The translations under genes were made by a program, and so were the position numbers. From assembly GCA_963791545.1 (NCBI GenBank), contig CAWBSR010000015.1, positions 124,001 through 188,000 on the forward strand: 64,000 nucleotides of DNA, in the 5' to 3' direction. This document shows positions 45,712-53,321 of this stretch, in pieces. The stretch comes from JALYXV01 sp963791545. GTDB taxonomy: Bacteria; Actinomycetota; Acidimicrobiia; Acidimicrobiales; Palsa-688. The stretch's first letter is position 1. Every line of letters begins with the position of its first letter. Below the pieces are notes generated by a model that searched no databases, had not been told where the DNA came from, and was given only the letters and a program-made list of their open reading frames with translations.

Positions 45712-47001
45712 ATGGACGCCAAGAGAAGCAGATGGGTGGCGCTCGCGGGCCTGCTGGCCATGGCCGCCGCGGCGTGCTCGAGCACCACAGGAGGTTCGAA
45801 GGCGAACTCCAACGCCGGCGGTGGCATCAAGGCCGGCCCCGGGGTGGATCCGGCCACCAAGACCATCACCCTCGGCGTCCTGACGCCACTGTCAGGACCG
45901 GCGGCCCTGATCGGAAATCCGCTGACGAACGGGCAGAAGTCCTATTTCGACGCTCTGAACGCGGCCGGAGGCATTGACGGCTGGAAGGTCAACCTGACCG
46001 TTCAGGATTCCAAGTACAACCCCCAGATCCAGGTTCAGGACTACAACCAGATCGTGCCCAATGTGCTGTTCCTCGGCCAATCGCTGGGCAGCCCGACGAC
46101 CCAGGCCATCGAGTCGATCGCCCAGTCGGCGGGCATCCTCATCGGCACCGCGGCCCAGGACTCCGCCTTCGTCAACCAGAAGATCAACGCCGTTATCGGT
46201 ACGCCCTACGCGGTCGACGTGGCCAACGGCATGTACTACGTCTCCCAGCACCGGCCGGCCGCCAAGTTGGGGATCATCTACCAGAACGATGCCTACGGTC
46301 AGGACGGGCTCAAGGGATTCACGGCTGGCGTCTCCGCGTTCAACCTGAACAAGGTGGCGACCGCCACCTACAACGTGACCGACACCGCGTTCATCTCCCA
46401 AGTCCTGGCCATGAAGAATGCCGGGGCCGACACGGTCGTGGTCACGGCCATTCCCACCCCAGCCGCCACCATCGTGGGAACGGCGGCCGCCATGGGATAT
46501 ACCCCCCAGTGGATTTTCCAGGGCCCGGCGTGGTCCGAGTACCTGATGAGCTCGACCGGTGACTCGACCGGGAAGGCGACGCCCGTCGCCCCGGCCCTCA
46601 AGGGCGTGTGGGTGCTCGGTTACGAGGCACAGTGGGGCGACACCAGCGTGCCCGGGATGGCTGCCTTCCTGGCCGCCCAAAGGCAGTACTTCCCGAACCA
46701 GGTGCCCGACGGCTATTACATGTACGGGTACTGCCTGGCGCTGATGGAGCGGAGCGTGCTGGCCAAGGCCATCGCAGCCAAGGACCTTTCCCGCCCCGGC
46801 GTGCTCAACGCCAAGCTGAACCTGGGCGCCATCGACTTCGGGGGACTCATCCCCAATGCCAACTACACCCCCAATCTGGGTCCCGCCGATCGTCAGACGG
46901 GCATTTACCAGGTGGATCCGACGGCGCTGGGATACCTCAAGCAGATCCAGCCGTACTTCACGTCCAGCGCCGCCGAGTCCATGACCTTCGCGGGGGGCTG
47001 A
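45712..47001 (+). CDS. livK: Branched-chain amino acid-type ABC substrate-binding lipoprotein
   Basis: 429-residue lipoprotein: signal with lipobox AAAACS (Cys near residue 22), a short Ser/Gly linker, then a periplasmic-binding-protein type I fold of the LivK family (ITLGVLTPLSGPAALIGNPL, AKLGIIYQNDAYGQDGL). GGGAGGG precedes ATG 45712. It is the last gene of the liv operon, separated by the octamer repeat. The ligand is unassigned; relatives bind branched-chain amino acids, amides or aromatic acids. Confidence 0.92.
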   Translation: MDAKRSRWVALAGLLAMAAAACSSTTGGSKANSNAGGGIKAGPGVDPATKTITLGVLTPLSGPAALIGNPLTNGQKSYFDALNAAGGIDGWKVNLTVQDSKYNPQIQVQDYNQIVPNVLFLGQSLGSPTTQAIESIAQSAGILIGTAAQDSAFVNQKINAVIGTPYAVDVANGMYYVSQHRPAAKLGIIYQNDAYGQDGLKGFTAGVSAFNLNKVATATYNVTDTAFISQVLAMKNAGADTVVVTAIPTPAATIVGTAAAMGYTPQWIFQGPAWSEYLMSSTGDSTGKATPVAPALKGVWVLGYEAQWGDTSVPGMAAFLAAQRQYFPNQVPDGYYMYGYCLALMERSVLAKAIAAKDLSRPGVLNAKLNLGAIDFGGLIPNANYTPNLGPADRQTGIYQVDPTALGYLKQIQPYFTSSAAESMTFAGG

Positions 47002-47002
47002 G

Positions 47003-47024
47003 CCGCCCCCGCGCCGGGGGGCGG
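47003..47024 (+). terminator. GC hairpin at the end of the liv operon
   Basis: CCGCCCC (47003-47009) pairs with GGGGCGG (47018-47024), starting right after the livK stop. No T tract. Probable operon terminator. Confidence 0.5.
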
Positions 47025-47134
47025 GAGTGGCGCCGGGCCTCTGGAGCCACCAACTGGAGGCCCGCTGCGGAATGGCGACGCCGGCCACGAACACCAGGGC
47101 GTAGACGAGCGCGAAAGCCGGGAAGTGCCACACG

Positions 47135-47174
47135 CGACGAGGTCCCCGGACAGGAGGATTCGGGGACCTCGTCG
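47135..47174. terminator. Perfect 14-bp inverted repeat between convergent genes
   Basis: CGACGAGGTCCCCG (47135-47148) and its exact reverse complement (47161-47174) flank a 12-nt loop. It lies in the 408-bp spacer between livK and the L,D-transpeptidase gene, which converge, so it may be a bidirectional terminator. Nothing else in the spacer (47025-47409) looks like a gene. Confidence 0.55.
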
Positions 47175-47409
47175 GTACGCTTGATTAGCAGCCCGGTGGC
47201 GCAACTGGGTCTGCTCCGTGCCGGCAATCACCGATGATGCCGGCCGTGTGCCCCCCGCGAGGAGGGGTCACGGGTAAAGGATGCCCGAGGTCCATTTCCG
47301 GATTGTCTCCCCGGTGTCAGCGCGGCATGAACATGCCGTGACCGGATGCTGTACGAGGCGGACCATCGGCCGGCGCCGCCGTGGCGAGGCCCCTACGGTC
47401 GCCAGAAGC

Positions 47410-48156
47410 TCAGGCGACGACGTCGACGGGGGTGCCGAGCGGCACCGTGTCAATGGCGTTGATGGTGGCCGGGCTGGCCCGCACGCACCCGTGGGAAGAT
47501 GCCACTCCCTTGGTTGACCCCGGGTCCGAGGGATAGCCGTGGATAGCCACTGTCCCGTCGCCTCCGTCGAATTCGGTGAACACATTGGAGTGGCTACCGA
47601 GAATGACGACCGTCGGGCCGTAGATGTAGACCTGGAACTTAGGCGTGGCGACCACGGCGTCGACGAAGGTGCGGCCGAGGGGGGTCGGCCATTGCGGCTG
47701 GCCCACTCCCACGGGAGCGCTGTGAATGGGCTGGCCACCCTGGTACAGGGTGAGAGAGCGCTTACTGATCGAGATCTCGATCCGGTACGCCGTGATCGCC
47801 AGCGTGACTGCGGAGCGGGGCACCCAGCCCGCGGAACCGTTGGGCCGGCTGTCGAGGCCGATCTGGACGAAGGCGTCGGTTTGGCTCATGACCGGCCGCA
47901 CCGTGGGGTTGCCCCAGGTGATCGTGGGCAGGGTGCCGGCCGGGGCGCCGCCGGGCGTGGCCGAATACTGGAGGGGGCTGGAGAGGGGAGTGGCCACGAT
48001 GGCCGAACCGGCAGGGGCCTGAGGCACGGTCGTCGTCGTCACCGCGTCGGTGGTCGTGGTCGGCGGCGCCGGTCCGATGGCTTTGGGGTGGGCGGCGGAA
48101 CTGCAGCCCCCGACGAGGACTATCAGCGCTGCCAAGGCCAGGATTGTCCGCCGCAT
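47410..48156 (-). CDS. L,D-transpeptidase (YkuD domain) lipoprotein
   Basis: 248 residues. Lipoprotein signal with Cys in LVGGCSS, a Thr/Pro linker, a beta-rich segment (about 50-115) that may be SH3-like, and a C-terminal YkuD catalytic domain. The active-site motif IHGY...SSHGCVRAS with the nucleophilic Cys is intact, and ISKRSLTLYQGG starts the domain. Such enzymes form 3-3 peptidoglycan cross-links outside the membrane. It is transcribed alone, away from the zinc-ribbon gene. Confidence 0.92.
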   Translation of the reverse strand: MRRTILALAALIVLVGGCSSAAHPKAIGPAPPTTTTDAVTTTTVPQAPAGSAIVATPLSSPLQYSATPGGAPAGTLPTITWGNPTVRPVMSQTDAFVQIGLDSRPNGSAGWVPRSAVTLAITAYRIEISISKRSLTLYQGGQPIHSAPVGVGQPQWPTPLGRTFVDAVVATPKFQVYIYGPTVVILGSHSNVFTEFDGGDGTVAIHGYPSDPGSTKGVASSHGCVRASPATINAIDTVPLGTPVDVVA

Positions 48157-48243
48157 CAGCCCCGAGGGTAGCGCGGGCGATTCCCCGAAATCGGGCGCGG
48201 AGATTCGCTAACGATCGCTCGCCCACCTGCCGATATTCCAGCA

Positions 48244-48867
48244 ATGTTCATCATCTTCGGGATGCGCACGCGCCCGTCCAAGGTTTCCGAGGGTGAGTTC
48301 TTCTGCCCCCGGTGCGGCGCTGACCGCCATTACGTGCTGCAGCGGTTCCGGCAATGGTTCACCCTGTTCTTCCTGCCGGTCTTCCCGATCGGAGGGGCGA
48401 AGGGCGAACAAGTCAAGTGTCAGACGTGCAACACCGCCTACCGACCGGAAGTGTTGCAAACGCCAACGTCGGCGGCGCTGACTGACACGATCCGCGACAC
48501 CATGCGGATGGCGGCGGTCGCCATGCTCAACGCGGGCAACGCCTGGGACCCCTCGTCCCGTCAGGTCGCGGTCGACACGATCGTGTCGACCGGCGCCAAT
48601 GGATACCACGACTCCCATCTGTCCGAGGACCAGTCGGCGCTGGACACGACGCAGCTACCGGCTCGCCTGGGCGGCCTGGCCCGGGGCCTGAACGATCAGG
48701 GCAAGGAGATATTCATCACCCGGCTGGCCCAGATCGCGGCCGCCGACGGAGGGGTAACCGACAGCGAAAAGGCCCTGCTCGATACCGTCGGCGCTGCCCT
48801 GGGGCTGAGCGCCGCCCACGTGTTGGGCATCGTGACGGCCGTCGTCAACGCGGACCGCCCCTACTAG
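48244..48867 (+). CDS. Zinc-ribbon protein with TerB-like helical domain
   Basis: 207 residues. An N-terminal zinc ribbon has FCPRCGADRHY and, after a hydrophobic stretch (WFTLFFLPVFPIGG), VKCQTCNTAYRP, giving four Cys ligands. The C-terminal 80 residues (IFITRLAQIAAADGGVTDSEKALLDTVGAALGLS) resemble the TerB/DjlA N-terminal fold, which can bind metal. The combination occurs in small actinobacterial proteins of unknown role. Its TAG stop overlaps that of the convergent methyltransferase gene in CTAG. Confidence 0.8.
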   Translation: MFIIFGMRTRPSKVSEGEFFCPRCGADRHYVLQRFRQWFTLFFLPVFPIGGAKGEQVKCQTCNTAYRPEVLQTPTSAALTDTIRDTMRMAAVAMLNAGNAWDPSSRQVAVDTIVSTGANGYHDSHLSEDQSALDTTQLPARLGGLARGLNDQGKEIFITRLAQIAAADGGVTDSEKALLDTVGAALGLSAAHVLGIVTAVVNADRPY

Positions 48868-49664
48868 CCTGCCGCTCCCGCCTTCGGGGCCGACCAGAGC
48901 CAGCAGTGGTACCGATGGTCGTAGAACCCGCCGTGGGCGTCGATGACCTCCGCCACGCGGTCGAGCAGCACCTTTCGCAAGTCGGGATCGAGGAGTCTGT
49001 GGTCGGAGTGGGTCTGGGCCAGGTCGGTCCACTCTTTCGTCGTGTACCGGCAGACCCACGGGAACACCTGCCACCGGGCCTCGCCGAGTCCGGCATCGGG
49101 CGGTGGTGTGCCGACCGGTGGGCGCCCCGCGGTCAGCCTCCCGTAGGGTGAGCCGGCCGGAAAGAGGTCCCTGTAGACGGCATCGACGTGCCGGCGTACC
49201 GGGGCACTGTCGTCTGCGGTGCGGTTCCAGAACAAGGCGAGCCAGCCGCCCACGCGAAGCAACCGGGCCGCCTGCTGAAATCGGCGACCTGGGTCGATCC
49301 AGTGCCAGGCCTGGGCGCAGGCGATGAGGTCGTAGCGCGGCCCGGGTGGGTCGTACGCCTCGAAGTCGCCGGTTGCGACGGACCATTTCGGGAAGGGCGC
49401 CAGGTGGCGGCGAGCGACTGCTCCCATTTCCCGGTCCGGTTCCAAACCGACACCCCCGAGGCCCCGCGCCGCCAGCAGGACGGTCGCCTTTCCGGTTCCG
49501 CAACCCACATCCAGGACCTGGCCCGGGGTCCCGGCCAGCTCGACCAGGTGGTCGACGAGCTCGGGGGGGTAAGTGGGGCGGGCCCGGTCGTACAGGTCCG
49601 CGACTTCGCCGAAGGCGAGTCGCGGTTGACGCCCTTCGGGCCGCTTCCGGTCTTGGCCTCCCAC
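48864..49664 (-). CDS. Class I SAM-dependent methyltransferase
   Basis: 266 residues from GTG 49664. SAM-binding motif I is VLDVGCGTGKATVLLA, the acidic residue follows in GVGLEPDREM, and motif IV is YDLIACAQAWHWID, a pattern common in type 11/25 methyltransferases. The C-terminal helices carry the acceptor site; the substrate is not predictable. It begins 4 bp after the end of the upstream gene, so they are probably cotranscribed. Confidence 0.88.
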   Translation of the reverse strand: MGGQDRKRPEGRQPRLAFGEVADLYDRARPTYPPELVDHLVELAGTPGQVLDVGCGTGKATVLLAARGLGGVGLEPDREMGAVARRHLAPFPKWSVATGDFEAYDPPGPRYDLIACAQAWHWIDPGRRFQQAARLLRVGGWLALFWNRTADDSAPVRRHVDAVYRDLFPAGSPYGRLTAGRPPVGTPPPDAGLGEARWQVFPWVCRYTTKEWTDLAQTHSDHRLLDPDLRKVLLDRVAEVIDAHGGFYDHRYHCWLWSAPKAGAAG

Positions 49665-49668
49665 CGCG

Positions 49669-50232
49669 TCAGTCTGGCTCGATCTGCCACCAGCCGGCGG
49701 CGAAGCGAAGCACGTCCTTGGTGAGGGCGTGGTCGCCGACGGCCAGCGCCCGGTCCCGAGCCGCCCGCAGGGCTCGCCCGGCAGGCCCGTCGCCGGCCCC
49801 GCAAAACAGGACGATATCGGGGGCAGGAACCGCGACGAGCACCTCCTCGGCGAGGATCTCGGCAATGTCGGACCATAGTTGGGGCACCAGAATCACCGAC
49901 GCTTCGAGGTGGCCGTCCAGTCGCACCATCCCGCACCCGTCGGGTCGCTCGAGCAGCTGGAGGGCGGCCATCCGGTTGATCAGGTTGTCGGTGGCGGCCG
50001 CCGCCAAGGTCGCCTGATCGATCCCGAGGCGGTCGAGGTCGTGGTGGGCGATGGGATGGAACCCGTCGTCACGGTCGAAGGCGTAGACGACGATGAGGGA
50101 CCCGACCAGGGGATCCATGACCGGGGCGGCACGATCGCGGGCCCACCTCGACGGCCCGTCCCTCTCGGGGATCCCGGCGCGCACGAAGGGCACCAGGTGG
50201 TCAAGCTCCGAGGGCCTCCGGGAGGTCTCCAC
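49669..50232 (-). CDS. Conserved hypothetical protein (DUF1444/YtpQ-like)
   Basis: 187 residues, soluble. The region MDPLVGSLIVVYAFDRDDGF, LDRLGIDQATLAAAATDNL and VPAPDIVLFCGAGD resembles the DUF1444 (YtpQ) pattern, in which a protein with a predicted D-x-PLVG-x-L-x-V-x-Y core is followed by an NL helix. The assignment is from recalled pattern and moderate. It precedes the methyltransferase gene by 4 bp. Confidence 0.65.
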   Translation of the reverse strand: METSRRPSELDHLVPFVRAGIPERDGPSRWARDRAAPVMDPLVGSLIVVYAFDRDDGFHPIAHHDLDRLGIDQATLAAAATDNLINRMAALQLLERPDGCGMVRLDGHLEASVILVPQLWSDIAEILAEEVLVAVPAPDIVLFCGAGDGPAGRALRAARDRALAVGDHALTKDVLRFAAGWWQIEPD

Positions 50233-50282
50233 CGCGAGGATGGTACGGCCGGGCGCGGTTGGTCGGGGCGCCGGAAGTATTT

Positions 50283-50308
50283 GGTTGCCCTGCGTGGCGT
50301 TTGGGTAG
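50283..50308 (+). promoter_or_regulatory. SigB/SigF-type promoter upstream of the GlsB-like gene
   Basis: GGTTG (50283-50287), exactly 15 bp, GGGTAG (50303-50308): one mismatch in each half to GGTTT-N15-GGGTAT. The GGAGG ribosome site lies about 20 bp downstream. The target is a stress-type membrane protein, so the match makes biological sense. Confidence 0.5.
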
Positions 50309-50338
50309 AGGAGGGGTCGAACACACTTGGAGGAAATC

Positions 50339-50647
50339 GTGCTTCTCGCATTCGAAAAGATCGCCGGTCATCACATCATCACCTGGGTAATCATTGGCCT
50401 GATCGCGGGACTGATTGCCGCCAAATTGGTCGATGGCGGTGGACTGGGCTTTTTCCGGGACACGGTGACGGGAATACTGGGTGCAATAATCGGTGGATTC
50501 CTTCTCCATGCCGCCCAGGGCGGTGCGAAGGCTTCCCCGAACGTCTTCGTCGAGGGGCTGATTGCATTCGCCGGCGCGGTCATCCTCCTTCTCTTGGTGA
50601 AGGCAGTGACGCACCGTGGCCGACGACGTCGCGGCGTCCGTATATAG
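50339..50647 (+). CDS. GlsB/YeaQ/YmgE-family stress membrane protein
   Basis: 102 residues from GTG 50339, six bases after GGAGG. Three hydrophobic helices; the Gly-rich signature WVIIGLIAGLIAAKLV..G..GFFRD and GILGAIIGGFLLH are typical of the transglycosylase-associated (GlsB/YmgE) family. These small membrane proteins are induced in general stress in many bacteria. Basic C terminus in the cytoplasm. Confidence 0.9.
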   Translation: MLLAFEKIAGHHIITWVIIGLIAGLIAAKLVDGGGLGFFRDTVTGILGAIIGGFLLHAAQGGAKASPNVFVEGLIAFAGAVILLLLVKAVTHRGRRRRGVRI

Positions 50648-50715
50648 TCCCCGGATTTCCGGACAGCAGCGTCCGGCCCACGATCGCCGTAGGCCGGCCA
50701 AAGGAGATCCGCATC

Positions 50716-51204
50716 ATGGACATCGTTCGAAACCCCGACGGGACGCTCGTTGTCCCGGTCCAGGCGCCACGCCAGTCCGAACCCGATGACGCAACATCGT
50801 CCGTCGAGGCTCGGGTCGACGAGTCGCCCGCCGAGATGCCAGCCGCGGAGCCGACCACCAGGGTCCTTCATCCCGGCGAGGGCGGCTACGACGAGGCCCT
50901 GGCGGAGTGGGACCGGCAGCAGAACCCGGATCGGGCTCCGGTGGTTTCGACCGCCTCGGGTCGCGAGGAAGCGATGGCCCTGATCCACGCAGTGGCGACA
51001 TCGGACGACCACGCGGTGGCGCCCGCTATCGAGACAGTGGATGATCCCGAAGCGGCGGGCGAGGCGCTGCGCCACGTTCTGGTCGGAGGAGTACCCTCGG
51101 TGGAGGGCTTTACCGCGGAAATCGAAGCTGCTGAGGGCGGTGAGCGACTGCCCGCTCATCAGGCCACCAAGATCATCGGCGAGGTCCTGGCCGAGTTGGA
51201 CTAG
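50716..51204 (+). CDS. Hypothetical acidic protein
   Basis: 162 residues behind AAGGAGA. The N-terminal 60 residues are low-complexity and Glu/Pro-rich, and the rest is acidic and helical (EEAMALIHAVATSDDHAVAP, HQATKIIGEVLAELD). There is no signal, helix or known domain. It follows the stress protein by 68 bp and may share its promoter. Function unknown. Confidence 0.65.
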   Translation: MDIVRNPDGTLVVPVQAPRQSEPDDATSSVEARVDESPAEMPAAEPTTRVLHPGEGGYDEALAEWDRQQNPDRAPVVSTASGREEAMALIHAVATSDDHAVAPAIETVDDPEAAGEALRHVLVGGVPSVEGFTAEIEAAEGGERLPAHQATKIIGEVLAELD

Positions 51205-51215
51205 TGCGACCCGGC

Positions 51216-51245
51216 GCGTCGCTGCGTCGCTGCGTCGCTGCGTCG
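51216..51245 (+). repeat. 8-bp tandem repeat GCGTCGCT, three units plus partial
   Basis: Three perfect copies of GCGTCGCT (51216-51239) and a partial fourth, directly after the stop of the acidic hypothetical gene. Same period as the other intergenic octamers, with a GTC core. Confidence 0.85.
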
Positions 51246-51288
51246 TCGTACCGGGGTGGAGCCCGATATTCGGCGTCCGGTATGCGAC

Positions 51289-51759
51289 TTACCGCTGCTT
51301 GCCGGCCAGGAACAAGGCGATGGCCTTGTCCCTACGCCGCTGACGGGTCTCAGCCGTCTTCGCCGAGTTGAGGTTGTCGACGTGATAGCGCTGCATACTG
51401 TTGGAAAGCTGGCCGAAGAATGCTCCGGCCGGAGTGTTGGCCGCGAGAGCGGTTTCGAAGTCTTCTGGAATGTCGACCGTGCGGGGCGAGTCGGCGATGG
51501 TCAGGGTGACGGTGATGGGATCTGCAGCCTTCAGGCCGGTGGCTTTGCGGATCGCGGCGCTGATACCGATCATGTACCTGCCGCCCATGACGGCAACCGT
51601 GTTCCGGTACTCGTGGCCATTCACATTGACGAGCACGGGCGGCCGTTTTCCGGCCGCAAGCTCAGCAATGGCGTCCTCGGGCACCACGATGCCGGTGTTG
51701 TTGCCGCTGGTCGCCACTCGCGTCTCGAAGGTCACGCTCTTGGGTTTGGTCGACGCCAT
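51289..51759 (-). CDS. YdeI/OmpD-associated family protein with DUF1905 domain
   Basis: 156 residues. The first 95 residues (SVTFETRVATSGNNTGIVVPEDAIAEL, PPVLVNVNGHEYRNTVAVMGGRYMIGIS) match the DUF1905 beta-barrel. The end (DFETALAANTPAGAFFGQLSNSMQRYHVDNLNSAKTAETRQRR) matches the YdeI/OmpD-associated helical part. The fusion is common in actinobacteria, and no firm activity is known. Its start lies 9 bp after the TetR stop on the same strand. Confidence 0.88.
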   Translation of the reverse strand: MASTKPKSVTFETRVATSGNNTGIVVPEDAIAELAAGKRPPVLVNVNGHEYRNTVAVMGGRYMIGISAAIRKATGLKAADPITVTLTIADSPRTVDIPEDFETALAANTPAGAFFGQLSNSMQRYHVDNLNSAKTAETRQRRRDKAIALFLAGKQR

Positions 51760-51768
51760 CAGTGCTCC

Positions 51769-52521
51769 TCAGCTCCTCTCGTCGGGCGGTGGACCGTCGC
51801 CCCGCCCCGAGGACTTCCGGTCGTCCTGTGGACCTACCGCAGGGCGCGAACTCACCGGCGACGCCGGGGCGGGTAGCAGCAAGCGGCACCAGGTGTCGGC
51901 CAGCCACTCCTGGTAGCGCTGGGGCGGCCAGCCTCGTTCCACGGTGAGCATGACGTACACCTCGGCGCTGTTGGTCGCCCAGATGATGTCGGCCGCGTCA
52001 TCGATTGACAGGTCCGCCCGCAATCCGCCGGCGGCGTTGAGATCTTCGACCAGTTTGCGCATGTTGGCGGCCCGGCGACGGCTGATTTCCTGCCACACTT
52101 GTTTGGCTTCGGGTTCGGTCGTGGCGGCGTCGCGCAGGGCCAGGAACAGCGGCCCCAGCCGGGCCTGGATCGGGCCCATGGCGCCGGCGTAGATCATGAG
52201 CTTTCGGGCCGGGTCTGGCTCAGCCCGGATCGCCTTGACATATTCGCGGTCCTCGGCGTCGACTGCCTGGTCGCGTCCCGAGATGGCCCGCTCGATCAGT
52301 TCCCGCAATACGATCGCCTTGGGCCCGACGAGCCGATAGATGGTGTCGATGTGAACCCCGGCGGCGGCGGCGACATCGGCGATGTTGGTCCCTTGGTAAC
52401 CGCGTCGCACCATGGTGTCACGGGCGGCGTCGAGGATCCGCTGGCGGGTCGCTTCGGAGCGGGAACGGCGAGCGCGGTTGTCATAGGGGCGGGGCTTGAC
52501 AGGTTCGGCCACAGACCCCAT
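51769..52521 (-). CDS. TetR family transcriptional regulator
   Basis: 250 residues. The helix-turn-helix is clear: RQRILDAARDTMVRRGYQGT, IADVAAAAGVHIDTIYRLVG. The ligand domain is helical and the last 30 residues are a disordered polar tail. The start overlaps the -10 of the divergent gene's promoter. It probably represses that gene and perhaps the downstream DUF1905 gene. Confidence 0.88.
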   Translation of the reverse strand: MGSVAEPVKPRPYDNRARRSRSEATRQRILDAARDTMVRRGYQGTNIADVAAAAGVHIDTIYRLVGPKAIVLRELIERAISGRDQAVDAEDREYVKAIRAEPDPARKLMIYAGAMGPIQARLGPLFLALRDAATTEPEAKQVWQEISRRRAANMRKLVEDLNAAGGLRADLSIDDAADIIWATNSAEVYVMLTVERGWPPQRYQEWLADTWCRLLLPAPASPVSSRPAVGPQDDRKSSGRGDGPPPDERS

Positions 52522-52543
52522 ACTTCCATACGAAGTCCCTTCG
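52496..52543 (+). promoter_or_regulatory. Promoter with candidate TetR operator (CGAAG-N3-CTTCG)
   Basis: TTGACA (52496-52501), 17 bp, CATACT (52519-52524) forms a good sigma-70-type promoter for the plus-strand gene. The inverted repeat CGAAGTCCCTTCG (52531-52543) sits at the expected start of transcription. The promoter overlaps the first codons of the divergent TetR gene. Confidence 0.5.
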
Positions 52544-52566
52544 GGGGAAATAATCTGGGGGAAACC

Positions 52567-52860
52567 ATGACCTACTGCTTCACTCAAGATGTGCCCATCG
52601 ACGCCGCCACCTACCAGCACATCACCGACGGTCTGGGCGACAAGGCGCCGGAGGGGCTCATTGTCCACCTGGCGGTCGAACGCCCCGATGGCGGCCTGCG
52701 CTACTTCGACGTCTGGGAATCCGTGGAGGACTGTGATCGCTTCGTCGAGGAGCGCCTGCACCCTGTCGTCCACCCCATGCTCGCCGCAGTCTTCGGCGAA
52801 GTCCTTCCGCCCGAACCCGAACGGCTGCCACTGGGGGTAATCCACGTGTGGAAGCCGTGA
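52567..52860 (+). CDS. Small dimeric alpha/beta-barrel-like protein
   Basis: 97 residues from ATG 52567. The pattern (VHLAVERPDGGLRYFDVWESVEDCDRFVEERLHPVV, then a C-terminal strand PLGVIHVW) resembles ABM-type monooxygenase or stress-response ferredoxin-like barrels. No catalytic residues can be named. Divergence from a TetR gene and a strong promoter suggest it is induced by a small molecule. Confidence 0.7.
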   Translation: MTYCFTQDVPIDAATYQHITDGLGDKAPEGLIVHLAVERPDGGLRYFDVWESVEDCDRFVEERLHPVVHPMLAAVFGEVLPPEPERLPLGVIHVWKP

Positions 52861-53321
52861 GCGCCCCCGCCGGGAGGTGTCGACATGACTCCTTCGCTTG
52901 GATGTCATGGTCGGGCCCTTGGCCCTTGGCCCTTGGCCCTTGGCCCTTGGCCCTTGGCCCTTGGCCCTTGGCCCCCGCCGACGCCGTCGGAGCCGCCACT
53001 TTCCGACACACGACGACCGACAAACTCATCCCCGACGGCCAGCAGCAGTCAGACAGTCCGCCGTGCGCATACCTCGACGAGCTCCGCCATGGCGTGACCC
53101 GAGACGCTTTGGCCGAAGCGCTCGACTGGACTCTGACCCGACTCGAGCGGTCCCTGTCGATGCTGGACCAAACACTGCGACCCTGCGGCCTGCGCCTCGC
53201 CCTACACGCGGGCAGGACCACAATCCTCGGCCACCTCGAACGAACGCTCCCGACAACAATCCTCGACACCGCACCCGAAATCGATCCCGACGTCGCACTC
53301 CACTATGGCATTCAGAGCTGA
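52848..53321 (+). CDS. Doubtful ORF: hypothetical protein read through a heptamer repeat
   Basis: 157 residues if started at GTG 52848, inside the end of the preceding gene. The first 50 residues contain GPWPLAL repeats made only by the CCCTTGG array, which is not convincing protein. The rest (YLDELRHGVTRDALAEALDW, LERSLSMLDQTLRPCGLRLAL) looks like a winged-helix segment and may be the tail of an old gene without its own start. Its end overlaps the LuxR stop by 10 bp. Confidence 0.35.
   Translation: MEAVSAPAGRCRHDSFAWMSWSGPWPLALGPWPLALGPWPLAPADAVGAATFRHTTTDKLIPDGQQQSDSPPCAYLDELRHGVTRDALAEALDWTLTRLERSLSMLDQTLRPCGLRLALHAGRTTILGHLERTLPTTILDTAPEIDPDVALHYGIQS
52916..52974 (+). repeat. 7-bp tandem repeat CCCTTGG, eight perfect units
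   Basis: Eight perfect copies of CCCTTGG (52916-52971) followed by CCC. A perfect heptamer array is expected to be unstable in length. Because the period is not a multiple of three, each gain or loss would change the frame of any ORF across it. Confidence 0.95.

Noticed and set aside
46958..47227. Possible small gene on the minus strand, including a hydrophobic start at 47133
   Set aside because: The hydrophobic part continues into antisense of livK, and there is no ribosome site or stop suited to a small protein.
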